From contig NZ_MEEX01000007.1 of assembly GCF_001724605.1 (NCBI RefSeq), positions 1 through 64,000 of the forward strand: DNA of 64,000 nt. Reading direction: 5' to 3'. Each line of letters opens with the position of its first letter. Position 1 is the first letter of the stretch. The notes beneath the pieces were generated by a model. That model did not search any database. It was not told the DNA's origin and saw only the letters and a program-made list of their open reading frames with translations. This DNA comes from Phenylobacterium sp. SCN 70-31. Lineage in GTDB: Bacteria > Pseudomonadota > Alphaproteobacteria > Caulobacterales > Caulobacteraceae. Shown piece after piece: positions 42,473 through 51,362 of this stretch. The position numbers and the translations under genes are program-made.

Positions 42473-43510
42473 TTGCATTCACCGGTATCGCGCCTTGCAG
42501 CCGGCCTGGGCCGGTTGCTCGGCCTGACCCTACTGCTGGCTGTCGCCGGTTGTTCGACGGAGCGGCCTCTCGTGGTCTACACCGCCGCCGAGGCGGATCA
42601 GCTCACCAAGTATGAGCGCGCGTTCAAGCGGGCGCACCCAGAGATCGACTTGGTGTGGGTGCGAGACTCGACTGGCGTCCTTACCGCGAAGCTCCTGGCC
42701 GAACGCAAGGCGCCCCGCGCCGACGCCATCTTCGCGCTCGCGGCCACATCCATGGCCCAGGTCGATTCCGCGGGCGGGCTGGCGCCCTACAGTCCAAAGA
42801 ACATAGGCCGGATCGATCCCATGTTCCGGGATTCGCGGGCCATACCCCATTGGACGGGCACGGCGGTTCTGACGGCGGCGATTTGCGTCAACACGATCGA
42901 GGCGAAGAGGCGTGGCCTGCCGATCCCGAACACATGGGAAGACCTCGCCAACCCGATCTACAAGGACGCCATTTCGATGCCGAACCCCGCATCATCGGGC
43001 GTTGGGCTGCTGACGGTGGCGGGTTGGCTGCAGGGCCTTGGCGAGGCGGAGGCCTGGGCTTTCATGGACCGGCTGGACCGCAACGTGGTCAGCTATGCCC
43101 ATTCCGGCTCGAAGCCATGCAAAGACGCGGCCCGCGGGGAGGTTCCGATCGGGATCTCCTTCGACTTCCGCGCCGTGAAGACTCAATCCGAGGGCGCTCC
43201 GATCGTGATCGTGGTGCCGACGAGGATGGTGGGCTGGGACATGGAGGCATCGGGCGTCGTCGCAGGGGCCCGGCATCCCGAAGCGGCTCGCGCCTTCGTC
43301 GACTGGGCGATGTCGGACGAGGCGATGAGCCTCTACGCTGAAAGCTTCGCGATCGTCGGTGTCGCCAATGCCTCCAAGCCTGCGCCGTCCCTGCCACCGG
43401 ACCTGGCCAACCGCCTTGCCCCGATGGACGTGGCCTGGACAGCGAACAACCGCATGCGGGTGCTCTCGGAATGGGTCCGCCGCTACGAGGGACGGGCGGC
43501 ACGCCAATGA
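42473..43510 (+). CDS. ABC transporter substrate-binding lipoprotein (Fe/AEP-type family)
   Basis: A 345-residue periplasmic binding protein. The N-terminus LGLTLLLAVAGC is a lipoprotein signal with a lipobox Cys at about residue 27, then PLVVYTAAEADQLTKYERAFKRAHPEIDLVWVRDSTGVL as in the FbpA/2-aminoethylphosphonate binding family. The TTG at 42473 follows AGGGGA; the open frame extends upstream into the integrase remnant and is not real there. Its ATGA overlap with the ATPase gene, and the link to eutBC, suggest ethanolamine or a related amine as substrate. A hairpin-forming sequence lies at 42317-42345 in the gap before it. Confidence 0.85.
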   Translation: MHSPVSRLAAGLGRLLGLTLLLAVAGCSTERPLVVYTAAEADQLTKYERAFKRAHPEIDLVWVRDSTGVLTAKLLAERKAPRADAIFALAATSMAQVDSAGGLAPYSPKNIGRIDPMFRDSRAIPHWTGTAVLTAAICVNTIEAKRRGLPIPNTWEDLANPIYKDAISMPNPASSGVGLLTVAGWLQGLGEAEAWAFMDRLDRNVVSYAHSGSKPCKDAARGEVPIGISFDFRAVKTQSEGAPIVIVVPTRMVGWDMEASGVVAGARHPEAARAFVDWAMSDEAMSLYAESFAIVGVANASKPAPSLPPDLANRLAPMDVAWTANNRMRVLSEWVRRYEGRAARQ

Positions 43511-44574
43511 ATCCGCCGCCTACGACCCTCTCTATCCGGGGACTCTCAAAGCGCTTCGGCTCGTCGGTCGCGCTCGATGACGTGGACCTGGATATTCCCG
43601 GCGGCGCCTTCGCTTGCCTGATCGGGCCATCAGGATGCGGCAAGACCACCTGCCTGCGCCTCTTGGCGGGACTCGAAGCACCGTCCAGCGGCGTCATTCT
43701 GAATGGCGGGCGCGATGTTACGCACCTACCGCCTGCGCACCGCAGCGTGGGGATGATCTTCCAGTCCTATGCCCTATTTCCGAACATGACCGTCTCCGAC
43801 AACGTGCTGTTCGGCATGAAACGTCGCGAGGCTGGACGCTTGCGGCGGGCCGGCGAGTTGTTGGACCTGGTAGGTCTCGCGCATCTGGCGGGGCGCTATC
43901 CGACACAGCTCTCCGGCGGACAGCAGCAGCGAGTCGCGATCGCCCGCGCCCTGGGCGCGGAACCCCGTGTCCTGCTTCTGGACGAACCACTCTCGGCGCT
44001 GGATCCGCAGGTCCGTGAGCACCTGCGCGGCGAGTTACGCGCGCTGCAGCGACGAATGGGGATCACCACGGTCATGGTCACCCACGACCAGACGGAAGCC
44101 CTCGCGATCGCCGATCAGATCACAGTGCTGCGCGACGGGCGGGTCGAGCAGACAGGGGCGCCCATCGAACTTTACGACCGGCCGTCGAGCGCTTTCGTAG
44201 GCGGGTTCCTGGGCGCGATGAACCACTGGCCGGGGCGGGTTGTCGCGGACGGCTGTATCGGGTTCGCAGGGGGAGGGGTCCTGGCCGCGTCGACGCAAGG
44301 CTGGACCGTTGGTGACAGGGTCAGCGTCGGCGTCAGGCCCGAGGGACTTCGAATCGCAACTGGCGCGTCCCGTTCCGGCCTGCCGGGGCGGGTGGTCTCG
44401 CGCGAATTCCTGGGGCCCGTCATGCGGTTGAAGATCATGTTGGAAGGCGCGGCCGGGCATGCGTTGGCGGACGTCGCAACGCACACCTGCATTCCGCCCG
44501 AAGGCGACATGATCGTGCTGCAGGCCCAGCCCGCGGAGGTGAAGCTGTTTCCGGATGTCATCCGTGACGCTTAG
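43507..44574 (+). CDS. ABC transporter ATP-binding protein
   Basis: A 355-residue ATPase: Walker A GPSGCGKTT (residues 40-48), signature LSGGQQQR, Walker B VLLLDEPLSALD and the switch VTHDQTEAL, then a TOBE-type C-terminal domain (VSVGVRPEGLRIATG). It powers the importer formed with the lipoprotein (42473) and the two-domain permease (44555). The start ATG 43507 overlaps the previous stop by 4 bases, and the permease start lies 20 bases inside this gene. Confidence 0.95.
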   Translation: MNPPPTTLSIRGLSKRFGSSVALDDVDLDIPGGAFACLIGPSGCGKTTCLRLLAGLEAPSSGVILNGGRDVTHLPPAHRSVGMIFQSYALFPNMTVSDNVLFGMKRREAGRLRRAGELLDLVGLAHLAGRYPTQLSGGQQQRVAIARALGAEPRVLLLDEPLSALDPQVREHLRGELRALQRRMGITTVMVTHDQTEALAIADQITVLRDGRVEQTGAPIELYDRPSSAFVGGFLGAMNHWPGRVVADGCIGFAGGGVLAASTQGWTVGDRVSVGVRPEGLRIATGASRSGLPGRVVSREFLGPVMRLKIMLEGAAGHALADVATHTCIPPEGDMIVLQAQPAEVKLFPDVIRDA

Positions 44575-46294
44575 ATCTGGATTGCGGGCGCCCAGCCCGA
44601 TCGCCGCCGCCGTCCCGGCCGGCATCGCGTGCGCTGTCGCGGCGCTGGTCCTGCTGGCGCCCCTCGCGACCCTCGCGCTACGCTCGCTGAGCGGGCCTGA
44701 TGGCGCGCTGACCCTCGCGAACTACGGTCGCTACCTGGCGACACCCACGCTGCGCGAGTCCGTGATGAACACAGGCCTCCTTGGCGGGGCCACTACGCTG
44801 ATCGTGCTGCCGCTGGCCTTCCTGTTCGCGTTCGGGATCGAGCGGACGAACATGCGGTTCAAGGGCGTCATGAGCGCCCTGTGCCTGTTCCCCGTGCTCA
44901 CGCCATCGCTGTTGCCCGCCATGGGGCTGGTCTATCTGTTCGGCCATCAGGGCCTGCTCACGCCCCTGCTCGGCGGCAACGTGATCTACGGTGCGCATGG
45001 TGTCCTGATCTCCGAGATCGTCGCAGCGTTCCCCCACGCGGTGATCATGCTGCGCGCCGCCCTTTCGATGGCGGACGCTCGCCTCTACGAGCAGGCGGAG
45101 ATTCTGGGCGCCGGACCCTGGCGCCGGTTCCGTGCTGTCACGCTGCCCTCGGTTCGCTACGGGTTGGTCGGCGCCGGCATCGTGGTGTTCACGCGGGCCA
45201 TAACCGACATCGGCGCGCCGGCCGTCCTGGGCGGTGACTTCGGCGTCCTGGCCCTGGACATCTATAAGCAGGTACTGGGCCAACAGAACTTCGAGATGGG
45301 CTCGGTCGTGGCCATGCTGCTCCTCGCGCCCAGCCTCGTCCTCGTCGGTGTGGAGCGGCTGGCCTCGAGCCGCCAGGCGGCGATGGTCTCTGGAAAGTCG
45401 ACGGCCCGCCATCCGCCCCGACACGTCTTGCGCGACGTTGCATTCACCACCTACGGCGCCGCCGTGACCCTCGCCTTGGCCAGTCTGCTTCTGACCTGCC
45501 AGATGGCCGCGCTCGCGCGCATGTGGCCCTATGATCTGTCGTTCAGTTTCGCAAGCTACGACCTGGAGCGGTACGACGGTGGCTGGCGCGCGCTGCGGAA
45601 TTCGATAGGACTGGCCACCGCCGTGGCCGTGTCCGGCGCCCTTGCCGCCTTCACGGGAGCCTACGTCGCGCAACGCACCCGCCCCGCCCCGGCGCTGCGC
45701 GGCCTGTTTGTGCTGCTGGCGCTGCTGCCGGCCGCCACGCCCGGCCTCGCGTTGGGTCTCGCCTACGCCCTGTTCTTCGGCGATCCGGCCAATCCCTTCC
45801 ACCTGATTTACGGCACCTTCGCGATCTTGCTGGTCGCCACGGTGATCCACTTCTACTCCGTGGCTCACCTGACGTCGGTCTCGGCGCTGAACGCGCTGGA
45901 TGTCGAGTTCGAGCCGGCTGCGGCGGTGCTGGGGCGCGGGGCGCTGCATACCGTCGTGCGCGTCATCGCCCCGTTGAGTGCGGTTCCGCTCCTGGAAATC
46001 GCCCTCTATCTGTTCGTCAATGCCATGACGACGGTCTCGGCCGCCGTGTTCCTCTACCCGACGGACTTCAAGCTCGCCTCTGTGTCGATCCTCAACATGG
46101 ATGACGCTGGCGACATGGCGCCCGCCGCCGCGATGGGCATGATGATCCTCTACGTAAACCTTGGAGTGCGCCTCCTGGCCCAGGGGGCGGGCTCGCGGCT
46201 ACGACACGCCGGAAACGTCCTGGCGGCGCCAACCGCGCGGGCTCTGGCCGGGCCCGCCAGCGACCCTGTTCAGGCATCAGGCGCCGCAACATGA
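44555..46294 (+). CDS. ABC transporter permease, two-domain
   Basis: A 579-residue integral membrane protein made of two permease units of about 280 residues in one chain, as in FbpB- and AEP-type importers. The first unit has the EAA-like loop EQAEILGAGPWRRFRAVTLPSVR; the second has ALNALDVEFEPAAAVLGRGALHTVVRVIAPL at the matching place. About 12 hydrophobic segments are visible. It overlaps the ATPase gene by 20 bases and eutB by 4 bases, so importer and lyase should be made together. Confidence 0.92.
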   Translation: MSSVTLRSGLRAPSPIAAAVPAGIACAVAALVLLAPLATLALRSLSGPDGALTLANYGRYLATPTLRESVMNTGLLGGATTLIVLPLAFLFAFGIERTNMRFKGVMSALCLFPVLTPSLLPAMGLVYLFGHQGLLTPLLGGNVIYGAHGVLISEIVAAFPHAVIMLRAALSMADARLYEQAEILGAGPWRRFRAVTLPSVRYGLVGAGIVVFTRAITDIGAPAVLGGDFGVLALDIYKQVLGQQNFEMGSVVAMLLLAPSLVLVGVERLASSRQAAMVSGKSTARHPPRHVLRDVAFTTYGAAVTLALASLLLTCQMAALARMWPYDLSFSFASYDLERYDGGWRALRNSIGLATAVAVSGALAAFTGAYVAQRTRPAPALRGLFVLLALLPAATPGLALGLAYALFFGDPANPFHLIYGTFAILLVATVIHFYSVAHLTSVSALNALDVEFEPAAAVLGRGALHTVVRVIAPLSAVPLLEIALYLFVNAMTTVSAAVFLYPTDFKLASVSILNMDDAGDMAPAAAMGMMILYVNLGVRLLAQGAGSRLRHAGNVLAAPTARALAGPASDPVQASGAAT

Positions 46295-47667
46295 GTTACC
46301 GGCACGCCGTCTCCGGCGTCACCTATGCCTTCGATGGTCTGGCGGATGTCATGGCCAAAGCCTCGCCCCTGCGGTCGGGCGATGTGCTGGCGGGCGTGGC
46401 CGCTTCGAGCGCCCAGCAGCATGTCGCGGCGAAGATGGTGCTGGCTGATACGCCGCTGAAGGCCTTCCTCGCCGAACCCTTGGTTCCCTACGAGACGGAC
46501 GACGTCACGCGGCTGATCCTGGACGGGCACGACATGGCGGCGTTCGCGCCGGTCTCGGCATTGACCGTCGGGGAGTTTCGGGACTGGCTTCTCTCGCCGA
46601 TCGCGACATCGGAGACCCTGGCCGACGTCGCCGCGGGCCTGACGCCCGAGATGGCGGCGGCCGTCAGCAAGATAATGCGCAACCAGGACCTGATCCTCGC
46701 GGCGTCCAAGATCCGCGTGACGACGCGGTTCCGCAACACGATTGGCCTGCCGGGCACGATGGCGGTGCGGTTGCAGCCCAATCACCCGACCGATGACCCC
46801 GTGGGGATCGCCGCCTCGATCGTGGACGGCCTGCTCTATGGTTGCGGTGATGCGGTCATCGGCCTCAACCCGGCGAGTGACAACCTGACGCTTCTCGGGG
46901 ATCTCGTGCGCCGCATGGACGACCTGATCCAGGGCTTCGACATCCCGACCCAGTCGTGCGTACTCACCCACCTTACCACGACCATCCAACTCATCGAACG
47001 CGGCGCTCCGGTGGACCTCGTATTCCAGTCCATCGCTGGGACGCAGGCGGCCAACGCCAGCTTCGGGGTGACGCTGTCGCTGCTCCGTGAGGGTCTGGAC
47101 GCCGGCCGCTCGCTAGGTCGCGGCGTGCTCGGCGACAACCTGATGTACTTCGAGACCGGACAGGGCTCCGCGTTGTCGGCGGGCGCTCACCACGGCGTCG
47201 ATCAGCAGACCCTCGAAGCGCGGGCCTATGGCGTCGCTCGCGCCTTTGCGCCTCTGCTCGTGAACACGGTCGTGGGCTTCATTGGGCCGGAGTATCTGTA
47301 CGACGGGAAGCAGATAATCCGTGCCGGCCTCGAGGACCATTTCTGCGGCAAGCTCCTTGGCGCGCCGCTCGGGGTCGACGTCTGTTACACCAATCACGCC
47401 GAGGCGGACCAGGACGACATGGACACGCTCCTGACCCTGCTGGCTGCGGCAGGAGTGACGTTCGTCATGGGTGTTCCTGGCGCAGACGATGTCATGCTCA
47501 ACTATCAGTCGACCTCCTTCCATGACGCGCTCTATGTCCGTGAACTGCTCGGGCTGAAGCGGTCACCGGAGTTCGAGGCCTGGCTTCAGGCGATGGCGAT
47601 CACCGGCCGTGACGGGCGCCTCGCCGAGCTGCAGGCGGGCCACCCACTGCTGGCGTTGGCCGGATGA
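46291..47667 (+). CDS. eutB: Ethanolamine ammonia-lyase, large subunit (EutB)
   Basis: A 458-residue TIM-barrel subunit of the adenosylcobalamin-dependent lyase that splits ethanolamine into acetaldehyde and ammonia. Length matches EutB of enterobacteria. Recognisable blocks are DEVTRLILD-like DDVTRLILDGHD, GLPGTMAVRLQPNHPTDDP, GLLYGCGDAVIGLNPA, QSCVLTHLTTTIQLIERGAPVDLVFQSIAGTQAANASFG and GVDVCYTNHAEADQDDMD. It is coupled by 4-base overlaps to the permease and eutC. No eutA reactivase or microcompartment gene is seen in the window. Confidence 0.95.
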   Translation: MSYRHAVSGVTYAFDGLADVMAKASPLRSGDVLAGVAASSAQQHVAAKMVLADTPLKAFLAEPLVPYETDDVTRLILDGHDMAAFAPVSALTVGEFRDWLLSPIATSETLADVAAGLTPEMAAAVSKIMRNQDLILAASKIRVTTRFRNTIGLPGTMAVRLQPNHPTDDPVGIAASIVDGLLYGCGDAVIGLNPASDNLTLLGDLVRRMDDLIQGFDIPTQSCVLTHLTTTIQLIERGAPVDLVFQSIAGTQAANASFGVTLSLLREGLDAGRSLGRGVLGDNLMYFETGQGSALSAGAHHGVDQQTLEARAYGVARAFAPLLVNTVVGFIGPEYLYDGKQIIRAGLEDHFCGKLLGAPLGVDVCYTNHAEADQDDMDTLLTLLAAAGVTFVMGVPGADDVMLNYQSTSFHDALYVRELLGLKRSPEFEAWLQAMAITGRDGRLAELQAGHPLLALAG

Positions 47668-48518
47668 GCCCGCCGACCCGGCCAGATCCGTGGCGCGGCC
47701 TGCGCAGCCTCACGCCGGCGCGAATCGCGCTGGGGCGGGTCGGGGCGAGCCTACCGACTGCGGAGGCCCTGGATTTCGCTCTCGCCCATGCCCGGGCGCG
47801 CGATGCGGTGCACGCGCCTTACGACGCGGCGCGGCTGGCCGACGACATCAGGATGATGGGCCTCTCTCCGATCGAGGTGGAAAGCGCGGCCGGAGATCGC
47901 GCCACCTACCTGCGTCGGCCGGACCTCGGGCGGCGCCTCTCCGCCGATAGCATCAGCCGTCTTTCCGCCCGAGCCGCTCATGACGTGGCGGTCGTAGTAG
48001 CCGACGGGTTGTCGTGCACCGCGGTCCACGCCCACGGCCCGCCCATGGTCGCCGCGATCCAAGCCGGCCTTGCCGCTGCAGGCCTGAGCCTGGCTCCCGT
48101 CGTGCTCGCGCATCAGGCGCGGGTCGCGCTCGGCGATGAGGTCGGGGAGCGCCTGGGCGTGCGCCTGGTGCTGGTGCTCATCGGCGAGCGCCCCGGCTTG
48201 TCCTCGCCTGACAGTCTTGGCGCTTACATCACGTTCGGCCCAAAGGTGGGTCGTTTCGACGGCGAACGGAACTGTGTCTCCAATATCCGGTCCGAGGGAC
48301 TGAGCCATGAGGCTGCCGCCTTCAAGATCTTGTGGATCGTGCGTGAAGCCCTGCGGCTCGGGCTGACGGGGGTCGCCCTGAAGGATGAGAGCGACCTGGA
48401 GGCCTTGGCGGCGCCGGCCTACGAACGCCCCGTCCGGGGACCAGCGCCCGCGAACAGGGCTGACCCGGCAGAAAATATCCGCGGCACTGGAGGATCGGAG
48501 CCGCTGGCCGGTCCTTAG
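47664..48518 (+). CDS. eutC: Ethanolamine ammonia-lyase, small subunit (EutC)
   Basis: A 284-residue small subunit: TPARIALGRVGASLPTAEALDFALAHARARDAVHAP, VVVADGLSCTAVHAHGPPM, LVLIGERPGLSSPDSLGAYITFGPKVGRFDGERNCVSNIR and GLSHEAAAFKILWIV. These residues help bind cobalamin and pair with EutB. ATG 47664 overlaps the eutB stop by 4 bases. The last ~30 residues are low-complexity and longer than in many homologues. Confidence 0.95.
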   Translation: MSPPTRPDPWRGLRSLTPARIALGRVGASLPTAEALDFALAHARARDAVHAPYDAARLADDIRMMGLSPIEVESAAGDRATYLRRPDLGRRLSADSISRLSARAAHDVAVVVADGLSCTAVHAHGPPMVAAIQAGLAAAGLSLAPVVLAHQARVALGDEVGERLGVRLVLVLIGERPGLSSPDSLGAYITFGPKVGRFDGERNCVSNIRSEGLSHEAAAFKILWIVREALRLGLTGVALKDESDLEALAAPAYERPVRGPAPANRADPAENIRGTGGSEPLAGP

Positions 48519-48590
48519 CTCAGTGAGCGCCGCGCCGGCGTGACAGGAGTCGCCTATGCCCACCTTCCTCCTGAACGGCTAGGGTCCGGC

Positions 48591-49466
48591 ATGTTCCCAT
48601 CCTCCGGTCTCGGCCCGCTGGAAGAGTTCGAAAGCTTCCTCGTCGAGCTCAACGCATTGTCCGCCGCGGCGATCCTGCCGCTGTTCCGCACTGAGAACGG
48701 CCTGTACGATAAGGGGTCCATGAGATTTGACCCGGTGACCGAGGCGGATCGGGGGGGCGAGCGGGTTATCCGCGAGGCGATCGCTCGGCGCTTTCCTGGC
48801 CACGGTGTCATAGGGGAGGAGTTCGGTGAGGACCGGCCAGACGCCGAGTTCGTGTGGGTGTTGGATCCGATCGACGGCACCCGGGCCTTCATTGCCGGCT
48901 TGCCGGTATGGACCACCCTGATCGGTCTGCGATGGCAGGGCGCGCCGCTGTTCGGTTCGATTGGGCAGCCCAACCTGGGTGAGGTGTTCCTGGGCTCGGC
49001 GACGGGCGCAAAGCTGGTGCGCGGCGGCGAAACTCAACAGCTTCGCGTGCGGCGCTGCGCCGACCTGAGCGCGGCGACCGTCGCCACGACCGACACCGGG
49101 GTGTTCGCCCCGCAGGAGCGCGCCGCCTGGGCTCGACTGCGCGCCGCCGCCCGGCTGGTGCGCATGGGATGTGACGCCTACGCCTATGCGATGGTCGCCG
49201 CGGGAACGATCGATCTCGTCGTCGAGGCCAGCCTGAAGTGTTGGGACATCGAGCCCGCCATGCCGATCCTGATGGGCGCCGGCGGCATCGTCACGGATTG
49301 GGGTGGGCGCCCCGTGGGAGCCTCGGGGGGGCAGGTGGCGATCGCGGGTGACCCGCGATGCCTGGCAGAGGCGTTGACGCTGTTGGAGCCCGCGGCGTCG
49401 TCAGGAGGAGGCGCGGCAGTCCCGTCGCATCTGCGCCATAGCGGGCAGGGGGCTGTCGGCGCATGA
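48591..49466 (+). CDS. Inositol monophosphatase-family phosphatase (HisN-like)
   Basis: A 291-residue phosphatase of the Mg-dependent inositol monophosphatase family. Motifs are GEEFGE (first metal site), WVLDPIDGTRAF (metal/catalytic site) and CWDIEPAMPIL with GGIVTDWGG near the C-terminus. HisN-type histidinol phosphatases look like this, but the substrate is uncertain. The start is unclear: ATG 48591 gives MFPSSGLGPLEEF, and a GTG at 48540 is in frame. It lies 72 bases after eutC and may be cotranscribed. Confidence 0.85.
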   Translation: MFPSSGLGPLEEFESFLVELNALSAAAILPLFRTENGLYDKGSMRFDPVTEADRGGERVIREAIARRFPGHGVIGEEFGEDRPDAEFVWVLDPIDGTRAFIAGLPVWTTLIGLRWQGAPLFGSIGQPNLGEVFLGSATGAKLVRGGETQQLRVRRCADLSAATVATTDTGVFAPQERAAWARLRAAARLVRMGCDAYAYAMVAAGTIDLVVEASLKCWDIEPAMPILMGAGGIVTDWGGRPVGASGGQVAIAGDPRCLAEALTLLEPAASSGGGAAVPSHLRHSGQGAVGA

Positions 49467-49576
49467 TCTTCCGGTCGCGCGGGCGCTCGGCGCCTTCTCC
49501 ACGGAGGGACGTCGCCGGACCGGTGACTGCGGGGCGGGCTGAGGCTATAGCGGGCGCTCATGTTTGACGGCGGAAG

Positions 49577-50188
49577 ATGTCGCCTCTCCTGAAAGCATTC
49601 ATGGCCCATGAGCGCGGCATAAAGCGATATCTTCGCAAGTTCTCGCTCGGGGCTGGCGCCGAGGAAGACCTGGCGCAGGAGACGTTCCTGCGTGCGTTTG
49701 CCGCCGAGGGCGAGAATGAGATCACGTCGCACAAGGCGTTTTTCTACCGGATCGCGAGAAATCTAGCCCTCAACGAGCGCGCCAAGCACGCGTCGCAACT
49801 CACGGACCGGATCGAGGACATGGGCGGGGAAGGGGGATTCGCGGAGGAACACGGGGTGACGGCGGAGGCGGGGCTCTATGGGCGTCAAAAGATGACGGCG
49901 TTCGCCGAGGCCGTCTCCAGCCTGCCCCCTCAGTGTCGGCGCGTGTTTCTGCTGCGCAAGGTGCGCGGCCTATCCCAGAAGGAGGTCGCCGCGGAGTTGG
50001 GCATTTCCGCCAGCACTGTGGAGAAGCATGTCGCCCTCGGCCTCGTCAAGTGTGCGGAATACATGCGTCAGCGGGGCCATCTGGTGGGGCGAGATGACGG
50101 CGTGGGGGCCCCCGCGCACGGGGCGGACGCCCCGCTGCAGAAACTCGCGGGACGAACCTCCCGCCGCGGGGGCGCGCGCGATGCCTGA
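49577..50188 (+). CDS. ECF sigma factor (FecI-like)
   Basis: A 203-residue extracytoplasmic-function sigma factor: region 2 with GAEEDLAQETFLRAFAAEG and ITSHKAFFYRIARNLALNERAK, region 4 with LPPQCRRVFLLRKVRGLSQKEVAAELGISASTVEKHVA. It overlaps the FecR-type gene by 8 bases and is followed by a STN-containing TonB receptor, the usual order of FecI/FecR surface-signalling systems. It probably drives transcription of that receptor. Confidence 0.93.
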   Translation: MSPLLKAFMAHERGIKRYLRKFSLGAGAEEDLAQETFLRAFAAEGENEITSHKAFFYRIARNLALNERAKHASQLTDRIEDMGGEGGFAEEHGVTAEAGLYGRQKMTAFAEAVSSLPPQCRRVFLLRKVRGLSQKEVAAELGISASTVEKHVALGLVKCAEYMRQRGHLVGRDDGVGAPAHGADAPLQKLAGRTSRRGGARDA

Positions 50189-51206
50189 ACGCCACAATGT
50201 CCTTCCGTTCGTCGATCTCGCCGAGATCGAGGCCCAGGCTGCGGCTTGGCTCGCGCGGCTCGACTGCGACGACGCCAGCGAGGCCGATGCAGCAGCCTAC
50301 GCCGCTTGGCGGGCGCAAAGCGCCAGCCATCGAGAAGCCGCCGACCGGCTCGCTGGACTCTGGGCGGAGATGGACGTTCTTGGCCAGATCGCCAGTATGG
50401 CGGGCGCCACGCCGCAGCGCGCTCGCAGGTCCTTGGGAGGTCGATGGCCCAGCGCGGTTCATCCGGCGCTTGCCGCTGCCGCCGGGCTCCTGCTGGCCGT
50501 GATTGTCGCGGGTTCTTGGTATGTCGCGCCACGGTCTTACTCGACCGGGGTCGGTCAGCAGCGGGTAATCAACCTGAGCGACGGATCGACGATCCAACTC
50601 AACACCGATAGCCGCGCCGAAGTCCGCTACACTTTCGATGCTCGCACCATCCGCCTCATTCGGGGGGAGGCTTTCTTTGACGTCGCGCCGAGCAAGCGCC
50701 GCCCCTTCCTCGTCTACGCTGGCCGGGGTGTGGTTCGGGCGGTCGGTACGGCCTTCGCGGTGCGGCTTCACGGCCCGGCTGTCGAAGTGACCGTGACCAA
50801 GGGTGTCGTGGAGCTCACATCCGCTTCGCCCGGCCGGCCCGGAGCCGGTCCGCCGCCGTCGCGAGCCATGCTGTCGGCGACTGCGACCGAGGCCAAGGCC
50901 GGGACGCTCGCGGGCTCACAGGTCACGGAAACTCAGCTCGCCTCGGAAGCGGCGGGCGAACGGTTGGCGTGGCGCGGCGGAATGCTGGCCTTCACCGGCC
51001 AGGCCCTGCCTGAAGTCGTCGCCGAGATGAGCCGTTACACCGATGTGAGCATCGACGCGTCCGACCCGGGGCTGCGGGACGTGCGTGTCGCGGCATACTT
51101 CAAGATCGGTGAGATCGAACCGATGCTGGAGGCGTTCAGGGCCGGGCTGGGCGTGCGCGTGGAGCGGATCGACGCCAAGCGCGTGCGCCTGCACGCGGCC
51201 TCCTAG
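50181..51206 (+). CDS. FecR-type anti-sigma factor/sigma regulator
   Basis: A 341-residue FecR-family protein. An N-terminal DUF4880-like cytoplasmic part (AAAWLARLDCDDASEADAAAYAAWRAQSASHREAADRL) binds the sigma factor, a single membrane segment lies at about residues 95-115, and a periplasmic FecR domain follows (YSTGVGQQRVINLSDGSTIQLNTDSRAEVRY, ... GEAFFDVAPSKRRPFLVYAGRGVVRAVGTAFAVR). ATG 50181 overlaps the sigma gene by 8 bases; the longer frame from 50028 has no homology. It relays a signal from the receptor at 51363. Confidence 0.93.
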   Translation: MPERHNVLPFVDLAEIEAQAAAWLARLDCDDASEADAAAYAAWRAQSASHREAADRLAGLWAEMDVLGQIASMAGATPQRARRSLGGRWPSAVHPALAAAAGLLLAVIVAGSWYVAPRSYSTGVGQQRVINLSDGSTIQLNTDSRAEVRYTFDARTIRLIRGEAFFDVAPSKRRPFLVYAGRGVVRAVGTAFAVRLHGPAVEVTVTKGVVELTSASPGRPGAGPPPSRAMLSATATEAKAGTLAGSQVTETQLASEAAGERLAWRGGMLAFTGQALPEVVAEMSRYTDVSIDASDPGLRDVRVAAYFKIGEIEPMLEAFRAGLGVRVERIDAKRVRLHAAS

Positions 51207-51362
51207 CGTAGAGCGTCGCCCGCTTTGTCTGCGCCCGACAAGATCGGTCGCCGGCCCTGCCGGGAAGGCCATCCTCATGTCGGTTGCTTGGGCTCGAGAC
51301 GCGCAAAAAAAAATCCTATTCTAAATGGAGGATCGATTTCGCTCACCGGTCATCTACCAGTA

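Noticed and set aside
44678-45949. A 423-codon minus-strand frame
   Set aside because: It is antisense to the ABC permease, rich in Gln, Arg and Gly, and has no recognisable domain.
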